DNA of 64,000 nucleotides from Vibrio maerlii (GTDB lineage: Bacteria; Pseudomonadota; Gammaproteobacteria; Enterobacterales; Vibrionaceae). The stretch spans positions 1 through 64,000 of the forward strand of contig NZ_QRHC01000008.1 of NCBI RefSeq assembly GCF_003415655.1, read 5' to 3'. Both the position numbers and the translations under genes were made by a program. A model generated the notes under the pieces. It worked only from the letters and a program-made list of their open reading frames with translations, was not told the DNA's origin and did not search any database. Of the stretch, positions 17,981 through 26,719 are shown piece by piece (within the stretch, counting starts at the first letter, position 1; the number at the start of each line of letters is the position of its first letter).

Positions 17981-18520
17981 ATGCAACATCTTGTCGTGAC
18001 CGCTGTCGGTACGGACCGGCCTGGTATTTGCAACCAAGTCGTCCATCTCGCTACTCAAGCAGGCTGTAATATCGTAGACAGCCGCATTGCTCTCTTTGGC
18101 AATGAATTTACTCTCATCATGCTCGTTTCGGGCAGTAACGCGAATATCACTCGCGTCGAAACCATGCTGCCGTTGCTTGGTCAAGAGCATGAACTCATCA
18201 CCATGATGAAACGTACATCTCCTCACGAAGAACTCGATAACAGCTACACACTTGAAGCGTTTATCGAATCAGATGACCGAATTGGCCTAACCGAGCAGTT
18301 CACTGAGTTCTTTGCAGATCGCAACATAGGCTTGTCGTCTCTGAGCGCTCAAACCATCAAAGGCTCAAAGGTACATACCTCGCAAGACCAGTTCCATATT
18401 TCAATGACTGCGCTTGTTGATGCCAACTGTAACCTAATGCAGCTTCAAGAAGAATTTGAGCAGTTATGCCAACAACAGGGTGTAACCGGTTCGCTTAACT
18501 TTATTAAAAACGGTGCGTAG
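17981..18520 (+). CDS. gcvR: Glycine cleavage system repressor GcvR (double ACT domain)
   Basis: A 179-residue protein built from two ACT domains (residues about 1-80 and 90-170); the first begins LVVTAVGTDRPGICNQVV. GcvR binds glycine and interacts with GcvA to repress the glycine cleavage genes in E. coli. As in E. coli, it lies directly upstream of bcp and next to dapA. No DNA-binding domain is seen, as expected. The assignment rests on family features plus conserved order. Confidence 0.9.
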   Translation: MQHLVVTAVGTDRPGICNQVVHLATQAGCNIVDSRIALFGNEFTLIMLVSGSNANITRVETMLPLLGQEHELITMMKRTSPHEELDNSYTLEAFIESDDRIGLTEQFTEFFADRNIGLSSLSAQTIKGSKVHTSQDQFHISMTALVDANCNLMQLQEEFEQLCQQQGVTGSLNFIKNGA

Positions 18521-18558
18521 ACACCGCGATATCAGCAATCATTTAAAAAGGAAACTAC

Positions 18559-19032
18559 ATGAATACGCTAACTGCAGGCTCTCCTGCTCCAGCATTTTCT
18601 CTTCTAGACCAAGATGGCACCACCGTTAGCCTTGATCAATTCAAAGGTAAAAAGGTTCTGTTTTATTTCTACCCTAAAGCGATGACCCCGGGCTGTACGG
18701 TTCAAGCACAAGGCCTACGTGACGTAAAAGCAGAACTAGACGCTCACAATGTTGTGGTTTTAGGTGTTAGCATCGATCCAGTTAAGCGCCTAGGTAAATT
18801 CATCGAACGTGACTCACTAAACTTCACTCTATTGTCTGACGAAGACCACGCAGTCGCTGAGCAGTTCGGTGTTTGGGGCGAGAAGAAGTTCATGGGTAAA
18901 GTATATGACGGCCTGCACCGCATCAGTTTCCTTATCAACGAAGAAGGTGTGATTGAACACGTATTCAATAAGTTCAAGACCAAAACACACCATGAGGTGG
19001 TTCTGGATTACTTGAACGCTGCGCAAGCTTAA
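18559..19032 (+). CDS. bcp: Thioredoxin-dependent peroxiredoxin BCP, apparent one-cysteine form
   Basis: A 157-residue peroxiredoxin of the BCP/PrxQ group. The peroxidatic cysteine is Cys46 in YPKAMTPGCTVQAQG. E. coli Bcp has a resolving cysteine five residues later (CTVQACG); here that position is Gln51 and no other cysteine exists in the protein. It should therefore act as a one-cysteine enzyme reduced by an external thiol. An AAAGG ribosome site precedes the ATG. It follows gcvR with a 38-base gap and is closed by the terminator at 19071-19098. Confidence 0.94.
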   Translation: MNTLTAGSPAPAFSLLDQDGTTVSLDQFKGKKVLFYFYPKAMTPGCTVQAQGLRDVKAELDAHNVVVLGVSIDPVKRLGKFIERDSLNFTLLSDEDHAVAEQFGVWGEKKFMGKVYDGLHRISFLINEEGVIEHVFNKFKTKTHHEVVLDYLNAAQA

Positions 19033-19070
19033 TTCTGAGATTCAACAGATATCTGGCTTCAACAGGCATT

Positions 19071-19098
19071 AAAAAACCGCACCTAAGTGCGGTTTTTT
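19071..19098. terminator. Bidirectional terminator between bcp and perM
   Basis: A 12-bp perfect stem AAAAAACCGCAC/GTGCGGTTTTTT with loop CTAA. It lies between the converging bcp and perM genes with T runs on either strand, so it can serve both. Confidence 0.93.
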
Positions 19099-19100
19099 TA

Positions 19101-20168
19101 TCATTCTTGTACTACGTGTTCTTCGGTACTTGGTAGGGCTTTCCAAACAGCTTTTACTAAGGTTGCGAGCGGTATAGCAAAGAACACCCCCCAGAATCCC
19201 CACAAACCACCAAACACCAATACGGCGACAATAATTGCCACTGGGTGCAGGTTCACCGCTTCTGAGAACAGGATTGGCACTAATACATTACCATCGAGTG
19301 CCTGAATAATGCCGTAGGCAATCAGCAGTGAGTAAAACTGTGTATCTAAACCCCATTGGAACAAACCAACAATGGCAACAGGCACGGTAACCGCTGCCGC
19401 ACCAATGTAAGGAATCAATACTGACAGACCAACACACACAGCAAGAAGCACTGAATAACGTAAGTCTAAGATAGCGAAAGTAATGTAACTCACACCACCA
19501 ACAATCAGAATTTCAAGCACCTTACCACGGATGTAATTTGAAATTTGCTCGTTCATCTCTTGCCATACCTTGGTAGCAAGGCGACGATTTTGAGGCAATA
19601 TCCCACTCATCATGTCCATCATTTCCGACTTATCTTTCAGCAAGAAGAAAACCAGAAGTGGCACAAGGATTAAGTAAACACCTAGCGCTGCGATGCTGAC
19701 CAGTGATGCGAGTGAGCCTTTAACTACGCTCTCACCTAAACCAACCACTTTATCCTTTGCATTATCAAGCACCGACTCAACAATCTGTAGGTTTGCCAGC
19801 TCTGGATAGCGCTCAGGGATAGTTTGGATAAACTCCTGAAGCTCAATATACATGCTTGGAATATCGTTGATCAGGTTACCAATCTGATTCCAAATAGTCG
19901 GCACCAGGCCGAATATCGCAATCAAGGACAGGCTGATAAAGACGATGAGAACCACCATCACCGCGATAGTTCGAGGGACACCCACTTTACGCAATTGAGC
20001 CACCGGCCATTCCAATAAGTAAGCGAGAACAATCGCAACAAGAAGTGGTGCAATCAGGTGTCCGAAGAAGTAAATGGTAATAAAACCAAATAGCAGTATT
20101 GCAACTAGGCTAACGGCATGTGGATCAGAAAAACGTCGTTTATACCAACGACTGATCATAGTTAACAT
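19101..20168 (-). CDS. perM: AI-2E/PerM-family membrane transporter
   Basis: A 355-residue inner-membrane protein with about seven to eight hydrophobic segments, of the AI-2E/PerM permease family. Typical pieces are FFLLKDKSEM after the central helices and the C-terminal PVAIIVAVLVFGGLWGFWGVFFAIPLATLVKA. Members have been linked to small-molecule or sodium/proton exchange; the substrate here cannot be told. E. coli perM likewise neighbours bepA and yfgD. An AAGGA site precedes the first ATG. It directly follows the TusA-like gene with a 6-base gap. Confidence 0.88.
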   Translation of the reverse strand: MLTMISRWYKRRFSDPHAVSLVAILLFGFITIYFFGHLIAPLLVAIVLAYLLEWPVAQLRKVGVPRTIAVMVVLIVFISLSLIAIFGLVPTIWNQIGNLINDIPSMYIELQEFIQTIPERYPELANLQIVESVLDNAKDKVVGLGESVVKGSLASLVSIAALGVYLILVPLLVFFLLKDKSEMMDMMSGILPQNRRLATKVWQEMNEQISNYIRGKVLEILIVGGVSYITFAILDLRYSVLLAVCVGLSVLIPYIGAAAVTVPVAIVGLFQWGLDTQFYSLLIAYGIIQALDGNVLVPILFSEAVNLHPVAIIVAVLVFGGLWGFWGVFFAIPLATLVKAVWKALPSTEEHVVQE

Positions 20169-20174
20169 GTCGTA

Positions 20175-20399
20175 CTATTCCTTATGTGAAAGAGAGATAA
20201 TGGAGAACTCTGGCTCAGAATGAAGTTCAACATTTAAGGCTTGCTGTTGGAAATAGCGCAGCATATCTTGTAACGATGCTGCATCTTGAACGTAAATGCT
20301 TAATTTAGAGCCAGTTTTTAGGCTCTTACTCTCTCGTTTAGCCAACAAGAGTGCCATGGGACAACGTTCTCGGCGCAAATCTAGAATATTGGCTTTCAT
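20175..20399 (-). CDS. TusA/SirA-family sulfur-carrier-like protein
   Basis: A 74-residue protein with the TusA-family signature LDLRRERCPMALLLAK; Cys13 is followed by Pro-Met, the conserved sulfur-accepting CPM/CPxP turn. Such proteins relay persulfide sulfur or act as small redox modules. It is shorter than E. coli TusA and is a paralogue rather than TusA itself, since it is coupled to perM instead of standing alone. Its partner and sulfur source are unknown. The start ATG at 20397-20399 has no strong ribosome site. Confidence 0.82.
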   Translation of the reverse strand: MKANILDLRRERCPMALLLAKRESKSLKTGSKLSIYVQDAASLQDMLRYFQQQALNVELHSEPEFSIISLSHKE

Positions 20400-20621
20400 T
20401 CTATCGCTCGATGCTTATTATAGAGCGGGTATTGTATACTCTCACGTCGGTAAGATACAGAACATCCAAGACAGGGATTGGTAAACTTTAAAGCGCTTCT
20501 CATGCTTTTCGCTATCAATGACCAATTCCTACCGTTTGAGCTGATTTCCAACACCTCAACTCGAACCATTACGTATAACAGTGGTCGAAATGTCAGAAGA
20601 AAAGGAGCACTACTGACTACT

Positions 20622-22079
20622 ATGAATTTTAAACGACTTCGTTCTATTGCTTGCCTAACTGCTGCAACGACTTTGGCAGCAAGCTTTCCAGCGACGGCCA
20701 ATACCTTCGATTTACCCGATATCGGTACTGCTGCAGGTGGCACTCTCACTATCGACCAAGAGTTGGTTTATGGTGACGCTTACATGCGTATGATTCGTGC
20801 TAGCCAACCGCTCGTGAACGACCCAGTGCTCAACACTTACATCAGTAACCTTGGTCATCGCTTAGTCGCCAACGCTGATGATGTAAAAACACCCTTTCAT
20901 TTTTTCATGGTTCGCGATAGAAACATCAACGCCTACGCCTTCTTTGGCGGTTATGTGGCGTTGCATTCAGGTCTCTTTCTTCATGCTCAAAGCGAGAGTG
21001 AACTCGCCTCAGTTGTCGCGCACGAAATCGCGCATGTAACCCAGCGACACTTAGCTCGTAGTATGGAAGAACAAGCTCGGCGTTCACCTGCGACCATGGC
21101 TGCGCTTGCCGGTTCATTACTGCTTGCGATTGCCGCTCCAGAAGCAGGCATTGCCGCAATAACTGCAACTCAAGCGGGCTCGATGCAAAGAACCATAAAC
21201 TACACACGTAGTAATGAAAAAGAAGCTGACCGTTTTGGTATCGCAACCCTTGCAAAAGCGGGATTCGACGTCAACGCTATGCCAAAGTTCTTCAGCCGCC
21301 TTGCTGATGAATATCGTTACGCAAGCACACCGCCACCTATGCTGCTGACTCACCCACTGCCAGAAGACCGTATCACAGATACCCGAGCAAGAGCGCAATC
21401 TTATCCACCGATGCGTTTAGCGCCATCGTTGAACTACCATCTCGCTCGCGCTCGTATCGTCGCAAGATATGCTGGAATCGATTCGGACGCCTCCCTTGAT
21501 TGGTTTGATCGTACATCACGGAAAGTCGATCCCGTTTACCAGCCGGCAATGGAGTATGGTGAAGCGCTGGTTTATCTAGACAGTAACAAGCTTGAAGAAG
21601 CCGAGAAGCGCTTAGTAAAACTCTACAATGAAGACAAGCACAACGATTTTTATCTGGATGCGATGTCTGACTTGTACATTGCATTAAAGCAACCAGAGAA
21701 AGCCATTGATCTGATGGAAAAAGCGCTAAAGAAAAAACCGGATAACGCAACCGTCACGATCAACTATGCTAACGCACTGATCAAAGGTGAGCGATATGAA
21801 GATGCGGTCCGTGTACTTCAACGTTATACCCACAATCACCCAGAAGATACTAATGGCTGGCACTTATTGTCTGATGCCAACATTCAACTGGGAAATAGTG
21901 ACGAAGACCTAGCTGCACGTGCCGAAATTCATGCATTGCGCGCAAACTGGAATAAAGCCATTCAGTACTATACCCAAGCAGGTCAAATCGCGGAGCTGGG
22001 AAGCCTAAAGCAGGCTCGCTATGATGCTCGCATCGACCAGCTTATGATTCAGCGTGATCGCTTCATGCAACTGCAATAG
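20622..22079 (+). CDS. bepA: BepA, periplasmic M48 metalloprotease with TPR domain
   Basis: A 485-residue periplasmic protease/chaperone that assists or degrades LptD and other outer-membrane proteins. After a signal peptide (cleavage after PATA near residue 27) comes the M48 zinc protease domain with HEIAH at residues 134-138 and the downstream zinc ligand in NEKEADRFG. A C-terminal TPR region (residues about 300-470) includes KKPDNATVTINYANALIKG. The ATG at 20622 is chosen because the long upstream extension has no signal-peptide character; an AGGAG lies 14 bases upstream, rather far. Followed by an arsC-like gene as in E. coli. Confidence 0.93.
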   Translation: MNFKRLRSIACLTAATTLAASFPATANTFDLPDIGTAAGGTLTIDQELVYGDAYMRMIRASQPLVNDPVLNTYISNLGHRLVANADDVKTPFHFFMVRDRNINAYAFFGGYVALHSGLFLHAQSESELASVVAHEIAHVTQRHLARSMEEQARRSPATMAALAGSLLLAIAAPEAGIAAITATQAGSMQRTINYTRSNEKEADRFGIATLAKAGFDVNAMPKFFSRLADEYRYASTPPPMLLTHPLPEDRITDTRARAQSYPPMRLAPSLNYHLARARIVARYAGIDSDASLDWFDRTSRKVDPVYQPAMEYGEALVYLDSNKLEEAEKRLVKLYNEDKHNDFYLDAMSDLYIALKQPEKAIDLMEKALKKKPDNATVTINYANALIKGERYEDAVRVLQRYTHNHPEDTNGWHLLSDANIQLGNSDEDLAARAEIHALRANWNKAIQYYTQAGQIAELGSLKQARYDARIDQLMIQRDRFMQLQ

Positions 22080-22149
22080 AAGAAGTAAAAGCGATGGCCA
22101 CTAACAAAAAATAGAAAATAAACAGCCTCAACAAGAATAAGGAATTGGA

Positions 22150-22494
22150 ATGTCAGTAGAAATCTACCACAACCCTCGCTGCTCAAAGAGTCGTCAAACA
22201 CTTGCGCTACTTGAAGAAAAAGGCATTGAGCCAACAATCATCAAATACCTAGACACACCACCATCGGTAGAGAAACTGAAAGAGCTTTATACTCAGCTTG
22301 GCATGAGTCAGGTTCGAGATATGATGCGTACTAAAGAAGATATCTACAAATCACTTGAGCTGAAAGACGCTGAAGATGAAGCATTGTTCATAGCAATGAG
22401 TGAAAACCCTAAACTGATTGAACGCCCTATCGTGGTAAATAATGGTCAAGCTAAACATGGCCGTCCACCTGAGCAAGTTCTCGACATTCTTTAA
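22150..22494 (+). CDS. arsC: ArsC-family arsenate reductase-like protein (YfgD)
   Basis: A 114-residue glutaredoxin-coupled ArsC-type protein. The catalytic Cys11 lies in IYHNPRCSKSRQT; the arginines that stabilise the arsenate adduct are in ERPIVV and HGRPPEQV. The length is short of plasmid ArsC (about 140) but equal to E. coli YfgD, which also lies next to bepA. No arsR or arsB gene is nearby, so a role in arsenic resistance is plausible but not shown by context. A GGAATTGGA-type ribosome site precedes the ATG. Confidence 0.88.
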   Translation: MSVEIYHNPRCSKSRQTLALLEEKGIEPTIIKYLDTPPSVEKLKELYTQLGMSQVRDMMRTKEDIYKSLELKDAEDEALFIAMSENPKLIERPIVVNNGQAKHGRPPEQVLDIL

Positions 22495-22501
22495 TCGATA
22501 G

Positions 22502-23086
<585 letters not shown>

Positions 23087-23145
23087 AAAGCTGATCGGTC
23101 AGGTGTGAACTTAGCCAAATGTTATCGACCTTCAAGGAATTAAAC

Positions 23146-23574
23146 ATGAGAACCGAAATGGAATCGAAAACTAAGGTGATTCGATACCTCGCATTAACCG
23201 GTAATCTTGGACTACTCGTTTGGGTAGTCTTGTGGCAGTACACCCTATCGCCACATGAGCAATTCAACCCAAGCACATTAGCCATTGTGTGGGCGATACC
23301 GCTATTGTTCCCTCTTCCAGGGATCTTAATTGGCAAGCCTTATACCCACGCGTGGGCTAATTTCGTTCTAATGCTTTATTATCTTCATGGATTTACGATC
23401 TTATACATCAGCCCAGATGAAAGATGGTTAGCAGGTATTGAGTTACTACTCACCACAACCGCCTTCATTAGCAACATTCTTTATACCCGTTTCCGAGGTA
23501 GAGAATTAGGCTTGAAACTGACAAGACTCTCGGTAGTAGAGAAACAAGAGCGTGCTAAATTCGAACAAGAATAA
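23146..23574 (+). CDS. DUF2069 inner-membrane protein
   Basis: A 142-residue hydrophobic protein with four predicted membrane spans: about residues 17-36, 46-63, 72-89 and 95-115. It fits DUF2069, a proteobacterial family of unknown function that often follows wrbA, as here. The ATG at 23146 has an AAGGA site eight bases upstream, favouring it over two other in-frame starts (23119 and 23158). A bidirectional hairpin follows. Confidence 0.8.
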   Translation: MRTEMESKTKVIRYLALTGNLGLLVWVVLWQYTLSPHEQFNPSTLAIVWAIPLLFPLPGILIGKPYTHAWANFVLMLYYLHGFTILYISPDERWLAGIELLLTTTAFISNILYTRFRGRELGLKLTRLSVVEKQERAKFEQE

Positions 23575-23600
23575 GAGAAGCAATAAATAGAAAAATAACA

Positions 23601-23630
23601 CAAAGCCGCTGATGAAAATCGGCGGCTTTG
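23601..23630. terminator. Bidirectional terminator between the DUF2069 gene and flgP
   Basis: A 9-bp stem CAAAGCCGC/GCGGCTTTG with a 12-base loop lies between converging genes. On the minus strand it is followed by TGTTATTTTTC, which fits termination of flgOP. Confidence 0.78.
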
Positions 23631-23671
23631 CTTTGAGATAAACGCAGCTTTGAGAGTGAATTAGAGAGAAA

Positions 23672-24103
23672 TTAGAACAATGTTTGCTGGCGTTTTTCTG
23701 GTACCTGCTGCACTTCGCCGTAATCACGAAGCTTTTCCATTTTAGCAATATCTAGCTGCAGTTCAGTTACGTAGCTGTCGCCCACCTTGTAGCTGCGCAC
23801 CACTTCGGCGCCACGAATCACACCATCTACCGCACCCGAGGTAAACTCTGTACCTAAACGTTGGTCTTGTAGCTCAGCACGGCCGCTTACGCGCATGCCA
23901 TATACTTGCTCAGCTAACTCACGATAAGCATCGATTTTAGAGGCACGCATTGCTCGTATTTGTTTTTCTTCTTCATCACGACCCGCTTGCTCGCTAATGC
24001 TCGCATAGCCAACCGCAGTGAGATAATCATCTGGGCGCATGTGTTGTAATGGCTGACAACCCACCGTTGCAAAAGCCAACATGATTAAAAATAACTTTTT
24101 CAT
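23672..24103 (-). CDS. flgP: FlgP, flagellar outer-membrane ring lipoprotein
   Basis: A 143-residue lipoprotein (signal LFLIMLAFATVGC, lipidated at Cys16) of the LPP20 family. The conserved middle (ASKIDAYRELAEQVYGMRVSG) matches FlgP of Vibrio, needed for outer-membrane ring structures around the polar flagellum and for motility. It directly follows flgO with an 11-base gap and faces flgT. This flgO-flgP / flgT arrangement is a hallmark of Vibrio polar flagella. Confidence 0.9.
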   Translation of the reverse strand: MKKLFLIMLAFATVGCQPLQHMRPDDYLTAVGYASISEQAGRDEEEKQIRAMRASKIDAYRELAEQVYGMRVSGRAELQDQRLGTEFTSGAVDGVIRGAEVVRSYKVGDSYVTELQLDIAKMEKLRDYGEVQQVPEKRQQTLF

Positions 24104-24114
24104 TCTATCAGCTC

Positions 24115-24750
24115 CTACGGGCGCAAAATTACGGTGTAAGGTTGGCGAATTGTTGGGTCAGAGCGGATAATGACACCATCTTCAGTACGCATAGTGTTTA
24201 GCGTATCAATATCACGGCCAATTCGATCCGCCGGCAAGAAACCTTGTGCTGTTGCTACAACAATACGTGACTGCATACCGACAACTCGAGCATTCACTAA
24301 CACACCGCCTTCTTGGCGCAGCATAGTCCCCGTCAGTACGTATTGAATATCTTGTTCTTGTGCGAGGTTCTTCCAGTCACGGCTCAGCGCAAAGTCGCCT
24401 TGACTCGTTACCTGAATATTGCCCGTCGTCTTAAAGTCGACGACTTTAAAACCACGGCGCTGTAATTGATGAATAAAGGCTTCGGATACCGAATTACCCA
24501 ACCAATTTGTCGCATCCATATGTTGCAGATCGACAAAAGAAGTAATCGCTATAGGTGTACGTGCAGATACACTTGTATTGGACACAATGAGCTCTTCAGT
24601 CATGCTTTCGACAAAGTAATCCATCGTATGACGTGGGTTCTCCATCAACATAAACTGGCTACCATTGTACGGTTCTTTACCATTATAAATTGGCGCATAG
24701 GAACAGGATGTTACCAACATCACTGACGCTAAGATTAGCCATTTTTTCAT
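24115..24750 (-). CDS. flgO: FlgO, flagellar H-ring lipoprotein
   Basis: A 211-residue lipoprotein (signal WLILASVMLVTSC, Cys16) of the FlgO family. The central TPIAITSFVDLQHMDATNWLG and QDIQYVLTGTMLRQEGGVLV segments are the conserved core. FlgO with FlgP and FlgT forms or stabilises the outer-membrane H-ring of the sodium-driven polar flagellum. The ATG at 24748-24750 has a GAGAG site and begins at the signal peptide; the 43 extra codons of the longest frame are not supported. It is divergent from flgT. Confidence 0.9.
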   Translation of the reverse strand: MKKWLILASVMLVTSCSYAPIYNGKEPYNGSQFMLMENPRHTMDYFVESMTEELIVSNTSVSARTPIAITSFVDLQHMDATNWLGNSVSEAFIHQLQRRGFKVVDFKTTGNIQVTSQGDFALSRDWKNLAQEQDIQYVLTGTMLRQEGGVLVNARVVGMQSRIVVATAQGFLPADRIGRDIDTLNTMRTEDGVIIRSDPTIRQPYTVILRP

Positions 24751-24817
24751 TTTCACTCTCCAGATACTCTCTATGGCGATGGCTCCATCAGGCTGATTCA
24801 AGCCCGATATATAAAGA

Positions 24818-24833
24818 TGGAACAATCTTTGCT
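24818..24833 (+). promoter_or_regulatory. Sigma-54 promoter of flgT
   Basis: TGGAACAATCTTTGCT keeps the invariant GG and GC dinucleotides exactly ten bases apart and matches TGGCAC-N5-TTGC with one mismatch. The predicted start site is near 24844, leaving a leader of about 80 bases before flgT. Sigma-54 control of early and middle flagellar genes is established in Vibrio. Confidence 0.75.
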
Positions 24834-24921
24834 TTTCATTATTTGCGATTACAATGGAAAGCGTCACCAAATCTATCACTCAAACTTTAAGCAATAAGCG
24901 TACCCAATTGGTAAAAAGCTG

Positions 24922-26052
24922 ATGAAAAAACATTTTTATGCCCTACTTTCAGTTATTTGTAGCCTTATCTCAATCAACAGCGTGAGCGCCGCTTGGTTTG
25001 AAGTGACAGGAACGGCAACGATCGTCTCGTCTGAAGAGGCAGCGAGGATCCACGCCTTAGAAGACGCGATCTACAAAGCTGTTCAATTTTCTGGCGCTGA
25101 TATTGGCAGTATCTCCAACCTTCGACCGTTTTTAGAAACAGAAAGAAAGGAATACCAGTTCACCAATCACGAGGTACGCTACGTTCGAATCGACCGTGAA
25201 CGCTCCCGTAGCGGTCAAATCGTGATTAATGCTCGTATCGATATCTATCCATCGGCAAATGGTTGCCATGTGGATCAATATAAGAAGACATTTTTGGTCG
25301 GCAACATTGATCTTGCCTCGCCGCAACAAGCGGTAATGGGTCAAATCTACAAGGTAGGCGATGACTTTTCACATGTGATCAATCGCCAAATCGATCAACA
25401 GTCACGTAGTTTTGTTTCGGTCGGTTCGACTGACTATGCACTTAGTAAAAATCAACCGGAGCGTTTAAAAATGATCGCTCAGGATCATGGTGCACAATAC
25501 ATCATGGCTGGTGTGATTACCGACTTAACCGCAACGATCGAACAAAAACTTCTACGTGATGATGTAATTAACCGTCAGTTCGCGTTAGAGATGTACGTCT
25601 ACGATGGTAAAACCGGCCATGAGATATACAACCGTAACTATCGTGAAGTGGCGAACTGGCCTTTCCCGAAAACCAGCCAGGTAGATACTCGTAGCGCGCG
25701 CTTTTGGGCATCAACCTATGGTGACATGATGCTTCGCGTTAGCCGTAATATTATGCTCGACCTTGAATCGGAACTCTCTTGTAAGATCACTCTGCCTGAG
25801 ATTGCTTACAAGTGGGGCAACACAATTACCATGGACCTTGGCCGTATGCATGGAGTAAAAGAGGGTGACAAACTGCAGCTATGGCATACCGGTTCATTCA
25901 TCGACCAAAATGGCTTACCACGAAATAAAGTCAGCGAAAGTGGCATTACATTAACTGTAAGCCGAGTTTACGAGCATGAGGCTGAGCTAGCGGTTGACCA
26001 ACCAGAACTTGCCGGTGCGATCCAAATTGGCGATGTAATGCATAAACTGTGA
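24922..26052 (+). CDS. flgT: FlgT, flagellar H-ring protein
   Basis: A 376-residue periplasmic protein with a cleavable signal peptide ending at SVSAA near residue 23. The N-terminal domain (WFEVTGTATIVSSEEAARIHALEDAI) and middle domain match FlgT, which builds the H-ring and is required for stator (MotX/PomAB) assembly in Vibrio. The C-terminal part ends with an SH3-like segment rich in beta strands (GRMHGVKEGDKLQLWHTG). A sigma-54 promoter is present upstream. Length is as expected. Confidence 0.92.
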   Translation: MKKHFYALLSVICSLISINSVSAAWFEVTGTATIVSSEEAARIHALEDAIYKAVQFSGADIGSISNLRPFLETERKEYQFTNHEVRYVRIDRERSRSGQIVINARIDIYPSANGCHVDQYKKTFLVGNIDLASPQQAVMGQIYKVGDDFSHVINRQIDQQSRSFVSVGSTDYALSKNQPERLKMIAQDHGAQYIMAGVITDLTATIEQKLLRDDVINRQFALEMYVYDGKTGHEIYNRNYREVANWPFPKTSQVDTRSARFWASTYGDMMLRVSRNIMLDLESELSCKITLPEIAYKWGNTITMDLGRMHGVKEGDKLQLWHTGSFIDQNGLPRNKVSESGITLTVSRVYEHEAELAVDQPELAGAIQIGDVMHKL

Positions 26053-26112
26053 TCAAGTTGCGACGCATGAGACTTTTCTCATTTGCAAGACGAACTTTAA
26101 CGATGAGAGAAT

Positions 26113-26147
26113 GACGTAAAGGTCTTAACGAATAAGACCTTTACGTC
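26113..26147 (+). repeat. 15-bp perfect inverted repeat running into the tRNA-Arg 5' end
   Basis: Arms GACGTAAAGGTCTTA (26113-26127) and its complement (26133-26147) flank a five-base loop. The right arm covers the first three bases of the tRNA gene. There is no T-tract after the stem, so it is not a typical terminator although it follows flgT. Confidence 0.85.
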
Positions 26148-26220
26148 CCTATCGATTAACAGGATAAATCCCGGGCCTCCTAAGCCCGAGCTCCAGGTTC
26201 GAGTCCTGGTGGGGACGCCA
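26145..26220 (+). tRNA. tRNA-Arg, anticodon CCU
   Basis: A complete 76-base tRNA with encoded CCA. The acceptor arms GTCCCTA and TGGGGAC pair over seven bases. The anticodon stem CGGGC/GCCCG encloses the seven-base loop CTCCTAA with anticodon CCT at 26179-26181. The T arm contains GGTTCGAGTCC. It decodes the rare arginine codon AGG. tRNA-Arg(CCU) genes are common integration sites, but no integrase or duplicated 3' end is seen here. A terminator follows 30 bases downstream. Confidence 0.96.
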
Positions 26221-26250
26221 ATCGTTCAATTTGGTGCCTTTAGAACGAAA

Positions 26251-26276
26251 AATGCCAACCTTTTTAGGTTGGCATT
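26251..26276. terminator. Bidirectional terminator after tRNA-Arg
   Basis: A 10-bp stem AATGCCAACC/GGTTGGCATT with a six-base loop. T-rich sequence lies on both strands (TTTTTCG on the minus side), so it can end both the tRNA transcript and the leftward operon that stops at 26302. Confidence 0.9.
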
Positions 26277-26301
26277 ATTGTTCACTGGTTAATGGGCGGT
26301 A

Positions 26302-26709
26302 CTAGAATTTGAATAGTACTTTTACATCACCCGTTAGTGCTGACTCGTCAACATAACCAATGGCATTCGTATTGCCACTCACTTCTGCAATCATTGCAGA
26401 GTAATCGGCGACCTGAACAGGGGCTTCGGCTTTACCGGTAAAGACCAAACGCGACCAGCCAGATTGCAGCTGCGCTTCTGTACGACCTGTCGCCACTTCA
26501 TGGAAAGCAATACGACCTGCATCACCATCCGTCAGTTCAACGATCTGCACCTTAGCACCGCTCATCTTGGTTTTCTTGCCCATGAAAAGCTTTTTCACAT
26601 CACCTTGCTTTAGTGAATCGATACTGGCGTTATTGCCAATCACCACCATGCCCGCCATCGCATTGAAAGAGAGTGCAGAAGCCGCTAAAAGCGTAAATAA
26701 TTTTTTCAT
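26302..26709 (-). CDS. Small periplasmic PstS-like binding protein
   Basis: A 135-residue exported protein (signal LFTLLAASALSFNAMA). The mature part MVVIGNNASIDSLKQGDVKKLFMGK resembles one lobe of phosphate-binding PstS-type proteins, and is often annotated as a phosphate ABC transporter substrate-binding protein. It is far shorter than PstS (about 320 residues) and no transporter genes are adjacent, so true phosphate transport is doubtful. The AGGAG site favours the second of two tandem ATGs. It lies 10 bases after the porin-like gene, forming a two-gene operon whose products are both envelope proteins; a joint role is inferred. Confidence 0.75.
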   Translation of the reverse strand: MKKLFTLLAASALSFNAMAGMVVIGNNASIDSLKQGDVKKLFMGKKTKMSGAKVQIVELTDGDAGRIAFHEVATGRTEAQLQSGWSRLVFTGKAEAPVQVADYSAMIAEVSGNTNAIGYVDESALTGDVKVLFKF

Positions 26710-26719
26710 CATGCTCTCC

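Noticed and set aside
20478..20621. Long N-terminal extension of BepA
   Set aside because: The extension lacks signal-peptide character and overlaps the divergent promoter region; the start at 20622 gives a proper signal peptide.
26145..26302. Possible integrated element at tRNA-Arg(CCU)
   Set aside because: No integrase gene, no duplicated tRNA 3' end and normal conserved genes or envelope genes on both sides.
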